Position numbers and translations under genes: made by a program. A stretch of DNA of 30,070 nt, taken from positions 1-30,070 of the forward strand of contig JAQVPT010000006.1 of NCBI GenBank assembly GCA_028701945.1, given 5' to 3'. The notes under the pieces were generated by a model. That model was not told where the DNA came from. It saw only the letters and a list, made by a program, of their open reading frames with translations, and did no database searches. Numbering within the stretch: the first letter of the stretch is position 1; the number at the start of each line of letters is the position of its first letter. The stretch is from Bacteroidales bacterium. Its GTDB lineage: Bacteria > Bacteroidota > Bacteroidia > Bacteroidales > ML635J-15. Below are positions 15,757 to 24,382 of this stretch, piece after piece.

Positions 15757-18700
15757 TTAGTTTTTAATAATTTTCAAAGTTTTATTTCCTAGGTCAGAGT
15801 TTACAGATATAAAATAAACTCCTGGCGAATAATTACTTATATTAACTATGTTGTCGTTCGATAGATTCTTTTCATAAACTACTTTCCCAGTGATATCAGT
15901 GATTTTAATGTTTATGTCGGATAAATTCTCAATTCCATAAATTCTAAAAATATCGTTTGTAGGATTAGGTGATAGGCTTATGTTATCCAATATGTTATCA
16001 GCGATATTTGTTGTACATGTTTCGGGAATTAGATTGATTTCTACAAAAGGAGATTTGCAAGTTGGAGTGCTGATTTGCCAATCGTAGAAGTAGTAATAAT
16101 AATCGGTTGGTTCAGTACCAGCACTACTTTCTTTAATTGAAATAATATTTTCAACTGTATATGGGTAGTTTAAAAATGAGCTAACATTTGTTCTGAATAA
16201 GTTTGGCGATCCTAATCCGACTAATTGCAGGTTTTCACCAACCGGAATATCAAAATTAATATCTATTCTCGAAACACCATCAGGACAATAAACAGTTTTT
16301 TGTTCAATTATTTGTTGGCTGCTGTTTCTAAGTGCAATAGCTCTATTTCCAGCACCGTCAGCATTAACTTCTACTGACTCGAGTATAAAAGGTGTATAAG
16401 TATCAAATATTAGGTAATGTATTGCATTAGGATTTCCAAAATATCCGCCACCATAAGTATTGTTAGTTGCACCAATATTAAATTCTTCACCAGCAAATAC
16501 TTCACGCAGGTAATATGTTGTAGGCTCACTTATAAGAGAGTGGTTCCAGTTATTACCAATGTGTTCAGGTGTTTCGTCTTGAGTATTGATGTACCAATAT
16601 GCTTCACCTTGTAAATCAACTTCGATGTCGAAAGGCGTGTCTGAACATGCTTGAATACTCCCAATGGTAGGGGTTTCGGTCATATTAACAATAATATAAT
16701 CAGTTTTGGTGAGAGTATTTGAGCCATACTCGTTTGTACCGGTGAGGCTTACGGTGTAAGTTCCGTTTTGTTCGTAAAAATGTTTTGGGTTTTGCTCATT
16801 GCTAGTGTTCCCATCTCCGAATTCCCAGTTCCATGATGTTGGAAAGTTAAACGAATTGTCGGTAAATTGAATTTCGCCATCGCATGTACTCTCTTTGTTT
16901 GCAGAGAAATAGGGAGTAGGAGGCATTTCGTTATTGATGCAGTCATACTGGATTTTGAAACCTGCGAGATTTAAGCCAGGATCAGAATGAAATCTAATAG
17001 TTATATATTCGCCTGTCGAGCTTATTGTTCCTGGATTTCCTGTTGTGTTGCAATAATTAGTTGAATTGATTTGGCTTGAGCTGGTTGAACTTCCGTTATA
17101 AAATGAAATATAGTCGTAATCACATTCAGAACCATCTCCTGGTTCAATATCAAATTCATGAATTGTAAGCAATATCGAAGATGAGCCAGGTGCATAAATA
17201 GTAACACTTGCATCAGTATTGGAATAGTAATTGGCATCGGGTCCACCTATGTCATAAATTATTCCGTTACAATTTTCCACTAATGTATTTCCCGAACTTG
17301 GCATAAATGTTATGCATGGGAGTGAAGGGTCTATACTGACAAAATTATCTTTTATTACCAAATCGTCTCCGCATGTGCTGCCACCAACCTGTAGTTCAAC
17401 ATCATAGAATCCATAATCTGTATAAATATGTGTTGGGTTTATTTCGGTTGACGTACTTCCATCTCCAAAATCCCAGAGAAAATTGTCTCCGTTATAGCTT
17501 TGATTATTGAATTGTACTTCTAAAGGTGGTTTACAGTTTTCGGTTATTCCTGCTACAAATCCTGCATGAACTTCATTCACATAAGGAGCATCGGCAACTC
17601 CAATTGCCCAAAAACCGTCTCCAACAGCTTGGACTTCATCAGAACAGGCTCCATACAGGTCGGTAGTTGCCTGCATTGCATAAAACCATGCGTCGTGATA
17701 TTGTGAACTGGGAGTGAGATAAACTGTTTGCAATCTAAAAGCAATTTTCTCAGCTTTATCAATTCCTATAGCACTTACGGAATAGACATCGTTATTGTCA
17801 TTTGTTCCGCTGCCACCTTCACATAGTAAGTAATACCAATAACATAAAGGCGACATGTTTGTATGAACTCCGCCATTATCTTCGGAACCAAAAACCCAGT
17901 AAGTCCCTTCATAAGTATCGGGTTTATTTGTAGCGTTTGGATTGGCAAGGGATCTAAATGCAAAACCAATATCTTCACCAACAGTCCAGTCGGCATAATC
18001 TGGAGCGGCATAAAACTCAACAGATGCACCAAATATGTCGCTAAAAGCTTCGTTTAATGCCCCCGACTCATCTTGGTAATTCAAATTGCAAGTGTATGAT
18101 GTTAATCCGTGAGTAATTTCGTGTGCACAAATATCGACCGTGGTTAGAGGAGTTGTGCCGTTTTCAGGATCCCCATCACCATAAGTCATCCACCGTCCGT
18201 TCCAAAAAGCATTTGTATTTGAGCCTAAACCATAATCAATTAAATTGAAATGAACAAAAGACCATAATGGGTGTCCGTCTCCATCAATACTACTTCGCTC
18301 ATGAACATTCAAGTAATAATCATAAGTTGACATTGTGGCGAAGTGAGCATCTGTTGCGTATTCATCATAATATTGATTTACATTGTCCCAGTAATTGTCA
18401 TCATCTGTAAACTCGATTGCTGCTTCGTAGTCTATTGTCATTTGACAATTTAAAGTCTTGACCCCATCTCCTCTGGTATTGTCTGTTAATGTGTATTCAC
18501 TACCAGTGTATTCGGTGTTGATTGAACGCTCACCGCTGTAAACTGTTTGGGCTGTACCAATTTCATCAGAAACATGGAGCAAAGACATTTCAAAAAGAAT
18601 TTCTCCAGTAATTGCATCTACGTAGATGTTTCTTCTATTATGAGGTTTTTTTGAATAAATATCAAATTTATAAGCTGTCCGAAAAGTAGTTTCTTTATTA

Positions 18701-19272
18701 AATTTGGCATTTGTAGGAACGATAACTTTTTCGGCTGTCGGAAAATATGTTGCAGTGTTGTCTCCTTTAAATTTTTTGAGCAAATTTTCCTCGCCCACAT
18801 GTTCCCACATATACGATTCTGCATTACAGTATTCCAAAGCTTTTTCTAAAGCAGCGACTTCGTCTATTGCGAATTGTCGATTAACATCTATCTGTTCTAA
18901 AAGCGTTCCGTTCATTGAAAAAACCTTTTGACCGTCAAAATGTATCAACCATGCAGAAAACTCAACTGGAATCCCGTTATAAGTTTGATGAAAACGGTAA
19001 GTTTGTTCAGAGCCAGCATCATTTTGAATATTTTTTAATTCTAAAGATAAATCTTCGTTATCAAAGAAATTTAGTGTGTAACTTATTGCTTTTTCGACAC
19101 TTAATTCTGTCGAATTGTTAAAATGGATAAAGTCTGGAACGCTTGTAAAATCATTGATTCTTACTATATCTGCACCATTTGCAATGTCGGCGGCTTCGTG
19201 TCCCTTTAAAACTTGTGCATTAATTTGAAAAAACAAAAATGTTAATGTGAGTGTAAGTAGTAATTTTTTCAT
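15757..19272 (-). CDS. Secreted M4 (thermolysin-like) metallopeptidase with PKD and CUB domains and T9SS sorting domain
   Basis: A 1171-residue exported protease. A signal peptide (cut near INAQ, residue ~20) is followed by an FTP/PepSY-type propeptide (~30-235) and a thermolysin catalytic domain. Zinc site: His384 and His388 in AHEITHGL with catalytic Glu385, and Glu408 in GALNEAFSD, the same 20-residue spacing as in thermolysin; His470 in GGVHTNMSP matches its second catalytic His. After this come a PKD domain (~583-650, FLWDFGDGSTSTEINPTHIY), a CUB-like domain (~653-778), a second PKD (~785-865, WNWEFGDGNTSNEQNPKHFY), an Ig-like region, and a C-terminal type A Por sorting domain (~1097-1171, LSPNPTNDIFRIYG to the end). 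It is likely exported by type IX secretion to the cell surface or medium and digests proteins. Intact and monocistronic. Confidence 0.95.
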   Translation of the reverse strand: MKKLLLTLTLTFLFFQINAQVLKGHEAADIANGADIVRINDFTSVPDFIHFNNSTELSVEKAISYTLNFFDNEDLSLELKNIQNDAGSEQTYRFHQTYNGIPVEFSAWLIHFDGQKVFSMNGTLLEQIDVNRQFAIDEVAALEKALEYCNAESYMWEHVGEENLLKKFKGDNTATYFPTAEKVIVPTNAKFNKETTFRTAYKFDIYSKKPHNRRNIYVDAITGEILFEMSLLHVSDEIGTAQTVYSGERSINTEYTGSEYTLTDNTRGDGVKTLNCQMTIDYEAAIEFTDDDNYWDNVNQYYDEYATDAHFATMSTYDYYLNVHERSSIDGDGHPLWSFVHFNLIDYGLGSNTNAFWNGRWMTYGDGDPENGTTPLTTVDICAHEITHGLTSYTCNLNYQDESGALNEAFSDIFGASVEFYAAPDYADWTVGEDIGFAFRSLANPNATNKPDTYEGTYWVFGSEDNGGVHTNMSPLCYWYYLLCEGGSGTNDNNDVYSVSAIGIDKAEKIAFRLQTVYLTPSSQYHDAWFYAMQATTDLYGACSDEVQAVGDGFWAIGVADAPYVNEVHAGFVAGITENCKPPLEVQFNNQSYNGDNFLWDFGDGSTSTEINPTHIYTDYGFYDVELQVGGSTCGDDLVIKDNFVSIDPSLPCITFMPSSGNTLVENCNGIIYDIGGPDANYYSNTDASVTIYAPGSSSILLTIHEFDIEPGDGSECDYDYISFYNGSSTSSSQINSTNYCNTTGNPGTISSTGEYITIRFHSDPGLNLAGFKIQYDCINNEMPPTPYFSANKESTCDGEIQFTDNSFNFPTSWNWEFGDGNTSNEQNPKHFYEQNGTYTVSLTGTNEYGSNTLTKTDYIIVNMTETPTIGSIQACSDTPFDIEVDLQGEAYWYINTQDETPEHIGNNWNHSLISEPTTYYLREVFAGEEFNIGATNNTYGGGYFGNPNAIHYLIFDTYTPFILESVEVNADGAGNRAIALRNSSQQIIEQKTVYCPDGVSRIDINFDIPVGENLQLVGLGSPNLFRTNVSSFLNYPYTVENIISIKESSAGTEPTDYYYYFYDWQISTPTCKSPFVEINLIPETCTTNIADNILDNISLSPNPTNDIFRIYGIENLSDINIKITDITGKVVYEKNLSNDNIVNISNYSPGVYFISVNSDLGNKTLKIIKN

Positions 19273-19500
19273 AAAAAATATTAATATTCTGTAAAGTTAA
19301 TTAAAAGACAGGAGAAATTATTAATGGTTGCAAAATCTTAAGCTTTTTTTAAGTTTTTAGATGATTGGGGGCTTTGTATGGCTATTACCTTGAAAATTTT
19401 GGGTGTGGAGCTTTTTTTGCAAATATTATCAAAAAATGTCATCAATATATTTTGGTTTGGCTGTTTTTGTTAAAAAAGTGCTGGATAATGGAAGAGAATT

Positions 19501-19553
19501 GCAAGCTTTACCCAAACCGAGCTTGCGAGCTCAACGTAGTTAAATTTGGGTAA
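19501..19553. repeat. Nested and competing inverted repeats
   Basis: Outer arms TTACCCAAA (19508-19516) and TTTGGGTAA (19545-19553) are perfect. Inside lies GAGCT-TGCG-AGCTC (19519-19532). A third pairing, GCAAGCT (19501-19507) with AGCTTGC (19520-19526), would exclude both others. No gene or protein explains this. Confidence 0.55.
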
Positions 19554-19634
19554 TTGTAAAATCCTATATTTATTGCTAATTCTCTGAAAATGAGTTTTTT
19601 ATGAGCCAACTAATAATAATGTGCTGAACGTCGA

Positions 19635-19688
19635 ATTACGGAGTAATCAGCGAAGCTAACCCCTTACTGAAAGTAATAATAAGGGTTA
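19635..19688. repeat. Structured intergenic repeat, copy A
   Basis: It begins with the small palindrome ATTAC-GGA-GTAAT (19635-19647), a 3-nt variable spacer (CAG), then CGAAGCTAA, and continues into a hairpin with arms TAACCCCTTA (19657-19666) and TAAGGGTTA (19680-19688), one C bulged. A second copy with a different but still paired stem is at 24809-24857. Confidence 0.6.
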
Positions 19689-19920
19689 CCAATAGATACA
19701 TTGCCAGATGAGCTGCAACAAAAGGTTTTAGAAGCAAGAGCAAAGGGAGAAGATATCGAATTTTTCACAGAATGATGTAATACCCAATAGTTTTACAAAA
19801 ATGCTTTATTTTTGCTGGCATATGTGCGCTAAATTATTAGATATTTGTATTTTTGTGGCAATTAATTAAATGTAAATTAACAGTAAACTGACGACACAAA
19901 ATACTAAAACAATAATTTAG

Positions 19921-21537
19921 ATGGAGCAAAAAATTTATATAAAAGACTGGTTAGAATTAAAACCTTACGACAAGCAAGCAAAAACTGACACTTATTACCT
20001 CAAAATTTGTAATGATGTCAAAAAAGTGATTGTAAATCATAAACAGTCCTTCGTTTTATCAACTTATTTGGATGAAAAAGATATTAAGGTTTTATCTTGT
20101 TTTTTAACTTCATACTTTGAAGATATAATATCCGAAACAAATATTTGGAACTCATTTGTGAAAATACATAAACGTTTGTACAAAAAGCAACTTCCATTTT
20201 ATGTCTTAGATGAGTATTATGAAGAAGAAATTAACCTTCAGGACGTAAGTTTTCTAATTTGGTATTTTCTTAATACGATTCAGCAAGATAAATTTATTGC
20301 ACCATTTAACGATTTTATCAGTGAAATTGCCGAAGTAGTAATGGATGTGTTTGACAAAAATTGGGGTGATGCTCCTGTAAATGAGCATTTAAAATCATTT
20401 TATCAAATAGATGAGAAAGAAAGTGATTTTTATGTCGTGCGTAATTTTATTGACAGAATTTTATTTCAAACATATCTATTTTGCATAGAGACTAATTTAA
20501 GTTTACGTGAGCAGGAATTAGAGATAATTAATGTTGAAGCTATTGATGAGACGATATTGTTTCTCTTAAATGAAAATAGAGATAATGCTGTTAATAAAAC
20601 TCACACTCGCTTATTAAATTTAATGGGAAAAGAATGGGCTGCTGAGATATTAGGAAATAATCATGGTCTTAGTAAAGATATTTTAAATATTTCACAAAGA
20701 ATAAGTGGTTTCTTTTTTTACAAGGGGCAGGATGACGACAATGTGTTTATTGAGCATATTGCATCAAGTAAAAAATTTGATTTAACAAAAATATCTTTCG
20801 ATCATTCTGATTCTTTGAAAAAAGAGGATACAATATTATTTCTTGGTATTGTTAAGTGGAGAGATGAGTGGTGGTTTTCTGGGATGTCTTTTGATCAACC
20901 ATATAATCCTGATTTGATTTTAGACCAAAAAAATTCCGTGGATGCCAGAGCATCAGTGAACTTTTTAGATCACGATGACGCACGAGCAGAAGAAACTATT
21001 AAAATGGAATTAGATGCTTTTTTAGCTAGTAATAATGGGAAGCAAATCGCATTTATGCCAGCAGAAAAAATTGAGAGCTTTGTTAAAAATTATATTGAGG
21101 TCTTTAACAATTCTTTAAAAATGTCGAAGAAAGAAATAAATAAAGCTAAAAAACGGGCTACGAAAGATGGGTTTTTCGGAACAGAAGAAGGTGTTGTCGA
21201 TTTTTCAGACGTTTCAGAAACAAGTTTAGCGTTTTTCAATCCTAAAAGTGGGTTAGAAATTGCTTTTGATGTAAATAGTGCTTTCCCACTACCTAATAAT
21301 CCTTTTTTTAATGCTGACGATTCCGAAGAAAGTATTATGCGTGTGTTAGTATCAGATGATATATCTGCAGAATTGGCTTATTATTGTATTGACAATTGTA
21401 AGGATAATTTGCCGTTTTTTAATGCAGGAGTTGGAAAAGAATATTTGAAAGATATTGATTTCTTTTTGCGATTTTGGAAGAAAAATAATTATCACGCAAA
21501 GCCTCTAGTAACCTACATCGGTGAGAAGAACTATTAG
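19921..21537 (+). CDS. DUF3843-like protein of Bacteroidota
   Basis: A 538-residue soluble protein with no signal peptide or membrane segment. The N-terminal IYIKDWLELKPYDKQAKTDT and YYLKICNDVKKV fit my memory of the DUF3843 family of Bacteroidota, whose function is not known. Seen in the sequence: a helical, acidic N-terminal half, a middle region rich in beta-type hydrophobics (DTILFLGIVKWRDEWWFSGM), a lysine-rich helix (KMSKKEINKAKKRATKDGF) and a C-terminal region with FFNPKSGLEIAFDVNSAFP and a long acidic patch. The middle (IAFMPAEKIESFVKNYIEVF) resembles SEC-C/DUF3843-type C-terminal parts only vaguely. The gene stands alone after the structured gap; a TATTTTTG box lies at 19848-19855 without a clear -33 partner. 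No neighbour suggests a role. Confidence 0.65.
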   Translation: MEQKIYIKDWLELKPYDKQAKTDTYYLKICNDVKKVIVNHKQSFVLSTYLDEKDIKVLSCFLTSYFEDIISETNIWNSFVKIHKRLYKKQLPFYVLDEYYEEEINLQDVSFLIWYFLNTIQQDKFIAPFNDFISEIAEVVMDVFDKNWGDAPVNEHLKSFYQIDEKESDFYVVRNFIDRILFQTYLFCIETNLSLREQELEIINVEAIDETILFLLNENRDNAVNKTHTRLLNLMGKEWAAEILGNNHGLSKDILNISQRISGFFFYKGQDDDNVFIEHIASSKKFDLTKISFDHSDSLKKEDTILFLGIVKWRDEWWFSGMSFDQPYNPDLILDQKNSVDARASVNFLDHDDARAEETIKMELDAFLASNNGKQIAFMPAEKIESFVKNYIEVFNNSLKMSKKEINKAKKRATKDGFFGTEEGVVDFSDVSETSLAFFNPKSGLEIAFDVNSAFPLPNNPFFNADDSEESIMRVLVSDDISAELAYYCIDNCKDNLPFFNAGVGKEYLKDIDFFLRFWKKNNYHAKPLVTYIGEKNY

Positions 21538-21694
21538 CCAGTAATATTGTTTGGTGGTTTTTATTAAATAGTGTCTGGATCCCTCAAATTAATAAAATAT
21601 TGGTGAAAGAATAATTTTAAAAATTGAGGTAATTTTAATATGTTTTTCCTTTTCTATCTGATTAATGAAAATCAGCCAAAAATCTATAAAATTC

Positions 21695-21710
21695 GACACA
21701 CACACACACA
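21695..21710. repeat. AC dinucleotide tract
   Basis: A run of seven AC units (21696-21710) lies about 20 nt upstream of the -33 element of the next promoter. Such tracts can change in length. Confidence 0.7.
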
Positions 21711-21728
21711 TTAAAATGGATCTAAAAA

Positions 21729-21759
21729 TTGTTTTGCTAATGATATTTTTGTATATTTG
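21729..21759 (+). promoter_or_regulatory. Promoter of the 29-residue-repeat secreted protein
   Basis: TTG (21729-21731), a 20-nt spacer and TATATTTG (21752-21759) match the Bacteroidota promoter pattern closely. The start codon is 34 nt beyond the -7 box. Confidence 0.7.
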
Positions 21760-21793
21760 GGGTGAAATAAGCAATATTTAAAACCAATATATT

Positions 21794-23164
21794 ATGAAAA
21801 AAACTATTTTACTTTTTGTCTTGCTTTCTGGCTTAGTCGGATTGAGCAATGTTTTTTCGCAAGATATGCGAGCAGTCTTACCTTTACAAAAGAATAAAGA
21901 AGCTTTGCACAGAGTGAATAATCAACACAAAAACTTATCCGGTTTCAATAATCAAACACCATTTAAAACTGGTGAAAAGGGCTTGGTATGGAAACCTGAT
22001 ACCATTATAATTTACAATATAACTAATTTAGAAAAAAGATATACTTATACTTACGATGGTAACGGATATAGTTTGACTATGTTAGAAGAACAATGGGAAA
22101 GTGGCACATGGGAGAATTATCAGAGATATACTTACACTTATGATAATAATGGAAATATGTTGACTAATTTATCTGAGCTATGGCAAAACGGTGCATGGAT
22201 GAATTCTTTTAAAGCAACTTTCACTTACGATGACAACGGAAATGAGTTGAGTTATTTGTTTAAGCGTTGGCTAAACGGTGCATGGGCGAATGAACGCAGA
22301 CATACCCATATCTACGATGGCAACGGAAATATGTTGACTAGGTTAATTGAAAAGTGGGAAAGTGGCGTATGGGTAAATGATTATAGACATACTCACACCT
22401 ACGATGACAACGAAAACATCTTGACTATTTTAGCAGAACAATCGGAAAGCAACAACTGGAGGAATTATTATAGAGATACTTATACGTACGATGATAGAGG
22501 AAATGTTGCGACTTATATACATGCGCTTTGGCAAATTAATGAATGGAATAATTATCAAAGATATACCTATACTTACGATGATAATGGAAATATATTAACT
22601 CTTTTAGTTGCGAACGCATTAAGTAATGAGTGGATGAATTCTGTCATATATACTTGCACTTATGATGACATCGGGAATAGGTTGGCTGAGTTGTGTGAGC
22701 AATGGCAAAGTAATGAATTGGTGTATTATAATAGAATTGCTTACACTTACGACGATAATGGAAATTCTGTAACAGGGATGTTTGAGGAATGGCAAAGTGG
22801 CACATGGCAGCCTGGTGCTTCGGAATTAGAACTGTATTCGTATCAGAATAGTTTCTTAAAATTTTATGGATTACATCGTTACGAAGCAAGTTTTATATCT
22901 TTTACTACCGATGTTGTAAGCGTAAAAGATGATAATAGTATTGCTATTTATCCGAATCCTGCAACTGATTTAATCTTTTTAAGTCTATCTAATTTTGAAA
23001 ATACCATTGTCGAAATATTTAATATTCAAGGGCAATTGTGTCAAAGTTTAAATTTACAATCTAACGAAACAGAAATAAATATTGCTAATTTACCAAAAGG
23101 GCTATACTTGTTAAAAGTTAAAAGTCCGACAAAAATTGAGGTTAGGAAGTTTATAAAAGAATAA
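21794..23164 (+). CDS. Secreted repeat protein with nine 29-residue YD-like repeats and T9SS sorting domain
   Basis: A 456-residue exported protein with a signal peptide (MKKTILLFVLLSGLVGLSNV, cut near residue 23) and a short linker. Nine tandem repeats of exactly 29 residues run from residue ~82 to 342 (about 22037-22819). The unit reads roughly RYTYTYDDNGNMLTxLxExW, then xSGxWxNYx; TYDDNGN recalls the YD repeats of Rhs proteins, but the period (29 rather than ~20) and the Trp pair are different. The C-terminus (~385-456: IAIYPNPATDLIFLSLSNFE to the end, with NLPKGLYLLKV) is a type A Por sorting domain, so it is probably surface-attached by type IX secretion. A binding or structural role at the surface is likely; the ligand is unknown. 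The 87-bp DNA units are diverged, so the array is old. Confidence 0.9.
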   Translation: MKKTILLFVLLSGLVGLSNVFSQDMRAVLPLQKNKEALHRVNNQHKNLSGFNNQTPFKTGEKGLVWKPDTIIIYNITNLEKRYTYTYDGNGYSLTMLEEQWESGTWENYQRYTYTYDNNGNMLTNLSELWQNGAWMNSFKATFTYDDNGNELSYLFKRWLNGAWANERRHTHIYDGNGNMLTRLIEKWESGVWVNDYRHTHTYDDNENILTILAEQSESNNWRNYYRDTYTYDDRGNVATYIHALWQINEWNNYQRYTYTYDDNGNILTLLVANALSNEWMNSVIYTCTYDDIGNRLAELCEQWQSNELVYYNRIAYTYDDNGNSVTGMFEEWQSGTWQPGASELELYSYQNSFLKFYGLHRYEASFISFTTDVVSVKDDNSIAIYPNPATDLIFLSLSNFENTIVEIFNIQGQLCQSLNLQSNETEINIANLPKGLYLLKVKSPTKIEVRKFIKE

Positions 23165-23206
23165 GAGAATAATAATCAGTGCGAATTATCAGTTTATTAT
23201 CTATTT

Positions 23207-23236
23207 TTGAAAAATAATTATATCTTTTACCCTTTG
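23207..23236 (+). promoter_or_regulatory. Weak candidate promoter of the HAD gene
   Basis: TTG (23207-23209) is followed after 18 nt by TACCCTTTG (23228-23236), one base longer than the TAnnTTTG consensus. It lies 26 nt before the start codon. Confidence 0.3.
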
Positions 23237-23262
23237 TAAAACACAGTAAATATTTTAAACTA

Positions 23263-23970
23263 ATGGATAAAATTAAAGTAATAGCCTTCGATGCAGACGA
23301 CACTCTTTGGATAAATGAGCCTTATTATCGAGAGGCAGAAAAAACATTTTGTAGTTTATTTGATAACTGTTTGCCCGAAATTGATATTTCAGCGGAATTG
23401 TATAAAACAGAAATGGTCAATTTAGAGAAATATGGTTATGGAATTAAAGGCTTTGTGTTATCAATGATTGAGACAGCTTTACGCATTTGTGATAAAACAA
23501 TTTCAACAGAAATAATTGAAAAAATAATAAATATCGGTAAGAGATTATTAGAATTACCGATTGAGTTACTTGGCAATATTGATGAAGTTTTAAACGCATT
23601 GAAGGATAATTATATTTTAATCGTGGCAACAAAAGGCGACTTGTTAGACCAAAATCGAAAATTAAGTAATTCTGGTTTAAAACATTATTTTCATCATATC
23701 GAAGTTATGCACGACAAAACAGAAGTAGAATATCTGAAACTGATTAAACGGCTAGACATAAAAAGCGAAGAATTCTTAATGGTAGGAAACTCGCTTAAAT
23801 CTGACATACTTCCTGTTATTTATATTGGTGGGCAAGCGATACATATTCCATATCATACCACTTGGGAGCACGAAACTGCAAATAATGAAGGATTCGCTGA
23901 TCAGTATCAAGAAATCGAAAATGTAACAGAGCTTTTAAATATTTTAAATCTCAGTGCTATTTTGGGTTAA
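23263..23970 (+). CDS. HAD-superfamily hydrolase
   Basis: A 235-residue cytoplasmic phosphatase-like protein. Motif I is FDADDTLW, with nucleophile Asp10 and acid-base Asp12; motif II is VATKGD (Thr); the motif III Lys lies in LKLIKRLDI; and motif IV is MVGNSLKSDILPV (Asp pair replaced by the N-x-x-KSD form usual in this branch). A helical cap domain (~20-100) sits between motifs I and II, as in the C1-cap subgroup of YjjG/PGP-like enzymes. The substrate cannot be predicted. It is monocistronic, and a MITE-like element begins 21 nt after its stop codon, apparently inserted just past the gene without damaging it. Confidence 0.92.
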   Translation: MDKIKVIAFDADDTLWINEPYYREAEKTFCSLFDNCLPEIDISAELYKTEMVNLEKYGYGIKGFVLSMIETALRICDKTISTEIIEKIINIGKRLLELPIELLGNIDEVLNALKDNYILIVATKGDLLDQNRKLSNSGLKHYFHHIEVMHDKTEVEYLKLIKRLDIKSEEFLMVGNSLKSDILPVIYIGGQAIHIPYHTTWEHETANNEGFADQYQEIENVTELLNILNLSAILG

Positions 23971-23985
23971 AGTTCACTGACAAAT

Positions 23986-24165
23986 TAGGTAGTGTCCGTC
24001 TGTAATGTCCGATTTCTGCGTTACGCTTGTATTGGCAATCAGTTACTTCGACTGTGCTCAGTACATCGCATTTACATAAGTAAACTCCTGGTTATCAATA
24101 CTTCGCAAGCATTGAACTCGAACATTATGGCTCAGACACTTGACTTTATTGACAGACACTAGGTA
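23986..24165. mobile_element. MITE-like element with terminal inverted repeats and 6-bp target duplication
   Basis: A 168-bp non-coding element (23992-24159) begins GTGTCCGTC and ends GACAGACAC, inverted repeats matching at 8 of 9 positions with weaker pairing further in (TGTAATGTC against GACTTTATT). It is flanked on both sides by TAGGTA (23986-23991 and 24160-24165), the expected target-site duplication. The inside holds more partial inverted pairs (GCTTG/TATTG against CAATAC/GCAAGC) and an inner GACACT copy at the right end. There is no open frame for a transposase. It is most likely a non-autonomous derivative of an insertion sequence. Read on the opposite strand, its right end starts GTGTCTGTC. 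Confidence 0.65.
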
Positions 24166-24264
24166 AGATGAACTTTGTTATTTTAAGTTTTAAATAGTAT
24201 AAAAGTATCTAATAATGATTTGCCCTGAATAGGAATAAGTTTTTTTAACTAAATAAAAGTTTTG

Positions 24265-24272
24265 TATATTTG
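24265..24272 (+). promoter_or_regulatory. Candidate -7 box of the Pmp3-family gene
   Basis: TATATTTG matches TAnnTTTG; only a T-rich tract (24239-24246) is present near -33. It would give a leader of about 100 nt before the preferred start codon at 24383. Confidence 0.45.
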
Positions 24273-24382
24273 GAAAATAATATATTACTGTTAAAATAAA
24301 AAAGTGGAGTCCAGAAATCACTTAAAAAAACGGGGCGATACCGAAAAGCCTTATGAGTAGGGAAGTATTTACACAGATTATT

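Larger units (their letters stand above)
19273..19920. other. Gene-free region with two structured elements
   Basis: No intact gene is seen in this 648-nt stretch. It contains nested inverted repeats (19508-19553) and one copy of a repeated structured element (19635-19688). Right after the latter a 30-codon remnant-like reading frame (about 19683-19775, GLPIDTLPDELQQKVLEARA) runs to a stop; it is protein-like but has no start. A TATTTTTG box (19848-19855) may serve the next gene. A 62-codon open frame at 19365-19553 runs through the hairpins and was not called. Confidence 0.5.
23971..24382. other. Intergenic region between the HAD and Pmp3-family genes
   Basis: This stretch holds the MITE-like element (23986-24165) and the promoter region of the Pmp3-family gene. 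The leader from about 24279 to 24382 contains a GC-richer patch (around 24331-24350) that could fold, but no known riboswitch is recognised. Confidence 0.5.

Noticed and set aside
16749..18032. Minus-strand alternative frames inside the M4 peptidase
   Set aside because: They are other-frame shadows of a protein with conserved motifs along its full length.
19365..19553. 62-codon frame on the plus strand
   Set aside because: It runs through the nested hairpins and shows no recognisable protein pattern.
19635..19688. Integron attC site or retron RNA
   Set aside because: The attC core-site sequences are not present at the expected places, and no integrase or reverse transcriptase gene lies nearby.
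22037..22819. CRISPR-like array in the 87-bp periodic region
   Set aside because: The period is 29 codons of a continuous reading frame with diverged units; there are no identical repeats or unique spacers.
21794..23164. Rhs-type polymorphic toxin
   Set aside because: The repeat length differs, there is no Rhs core or toxic C-terminus, and the protein ends in a type IX sorting domain.
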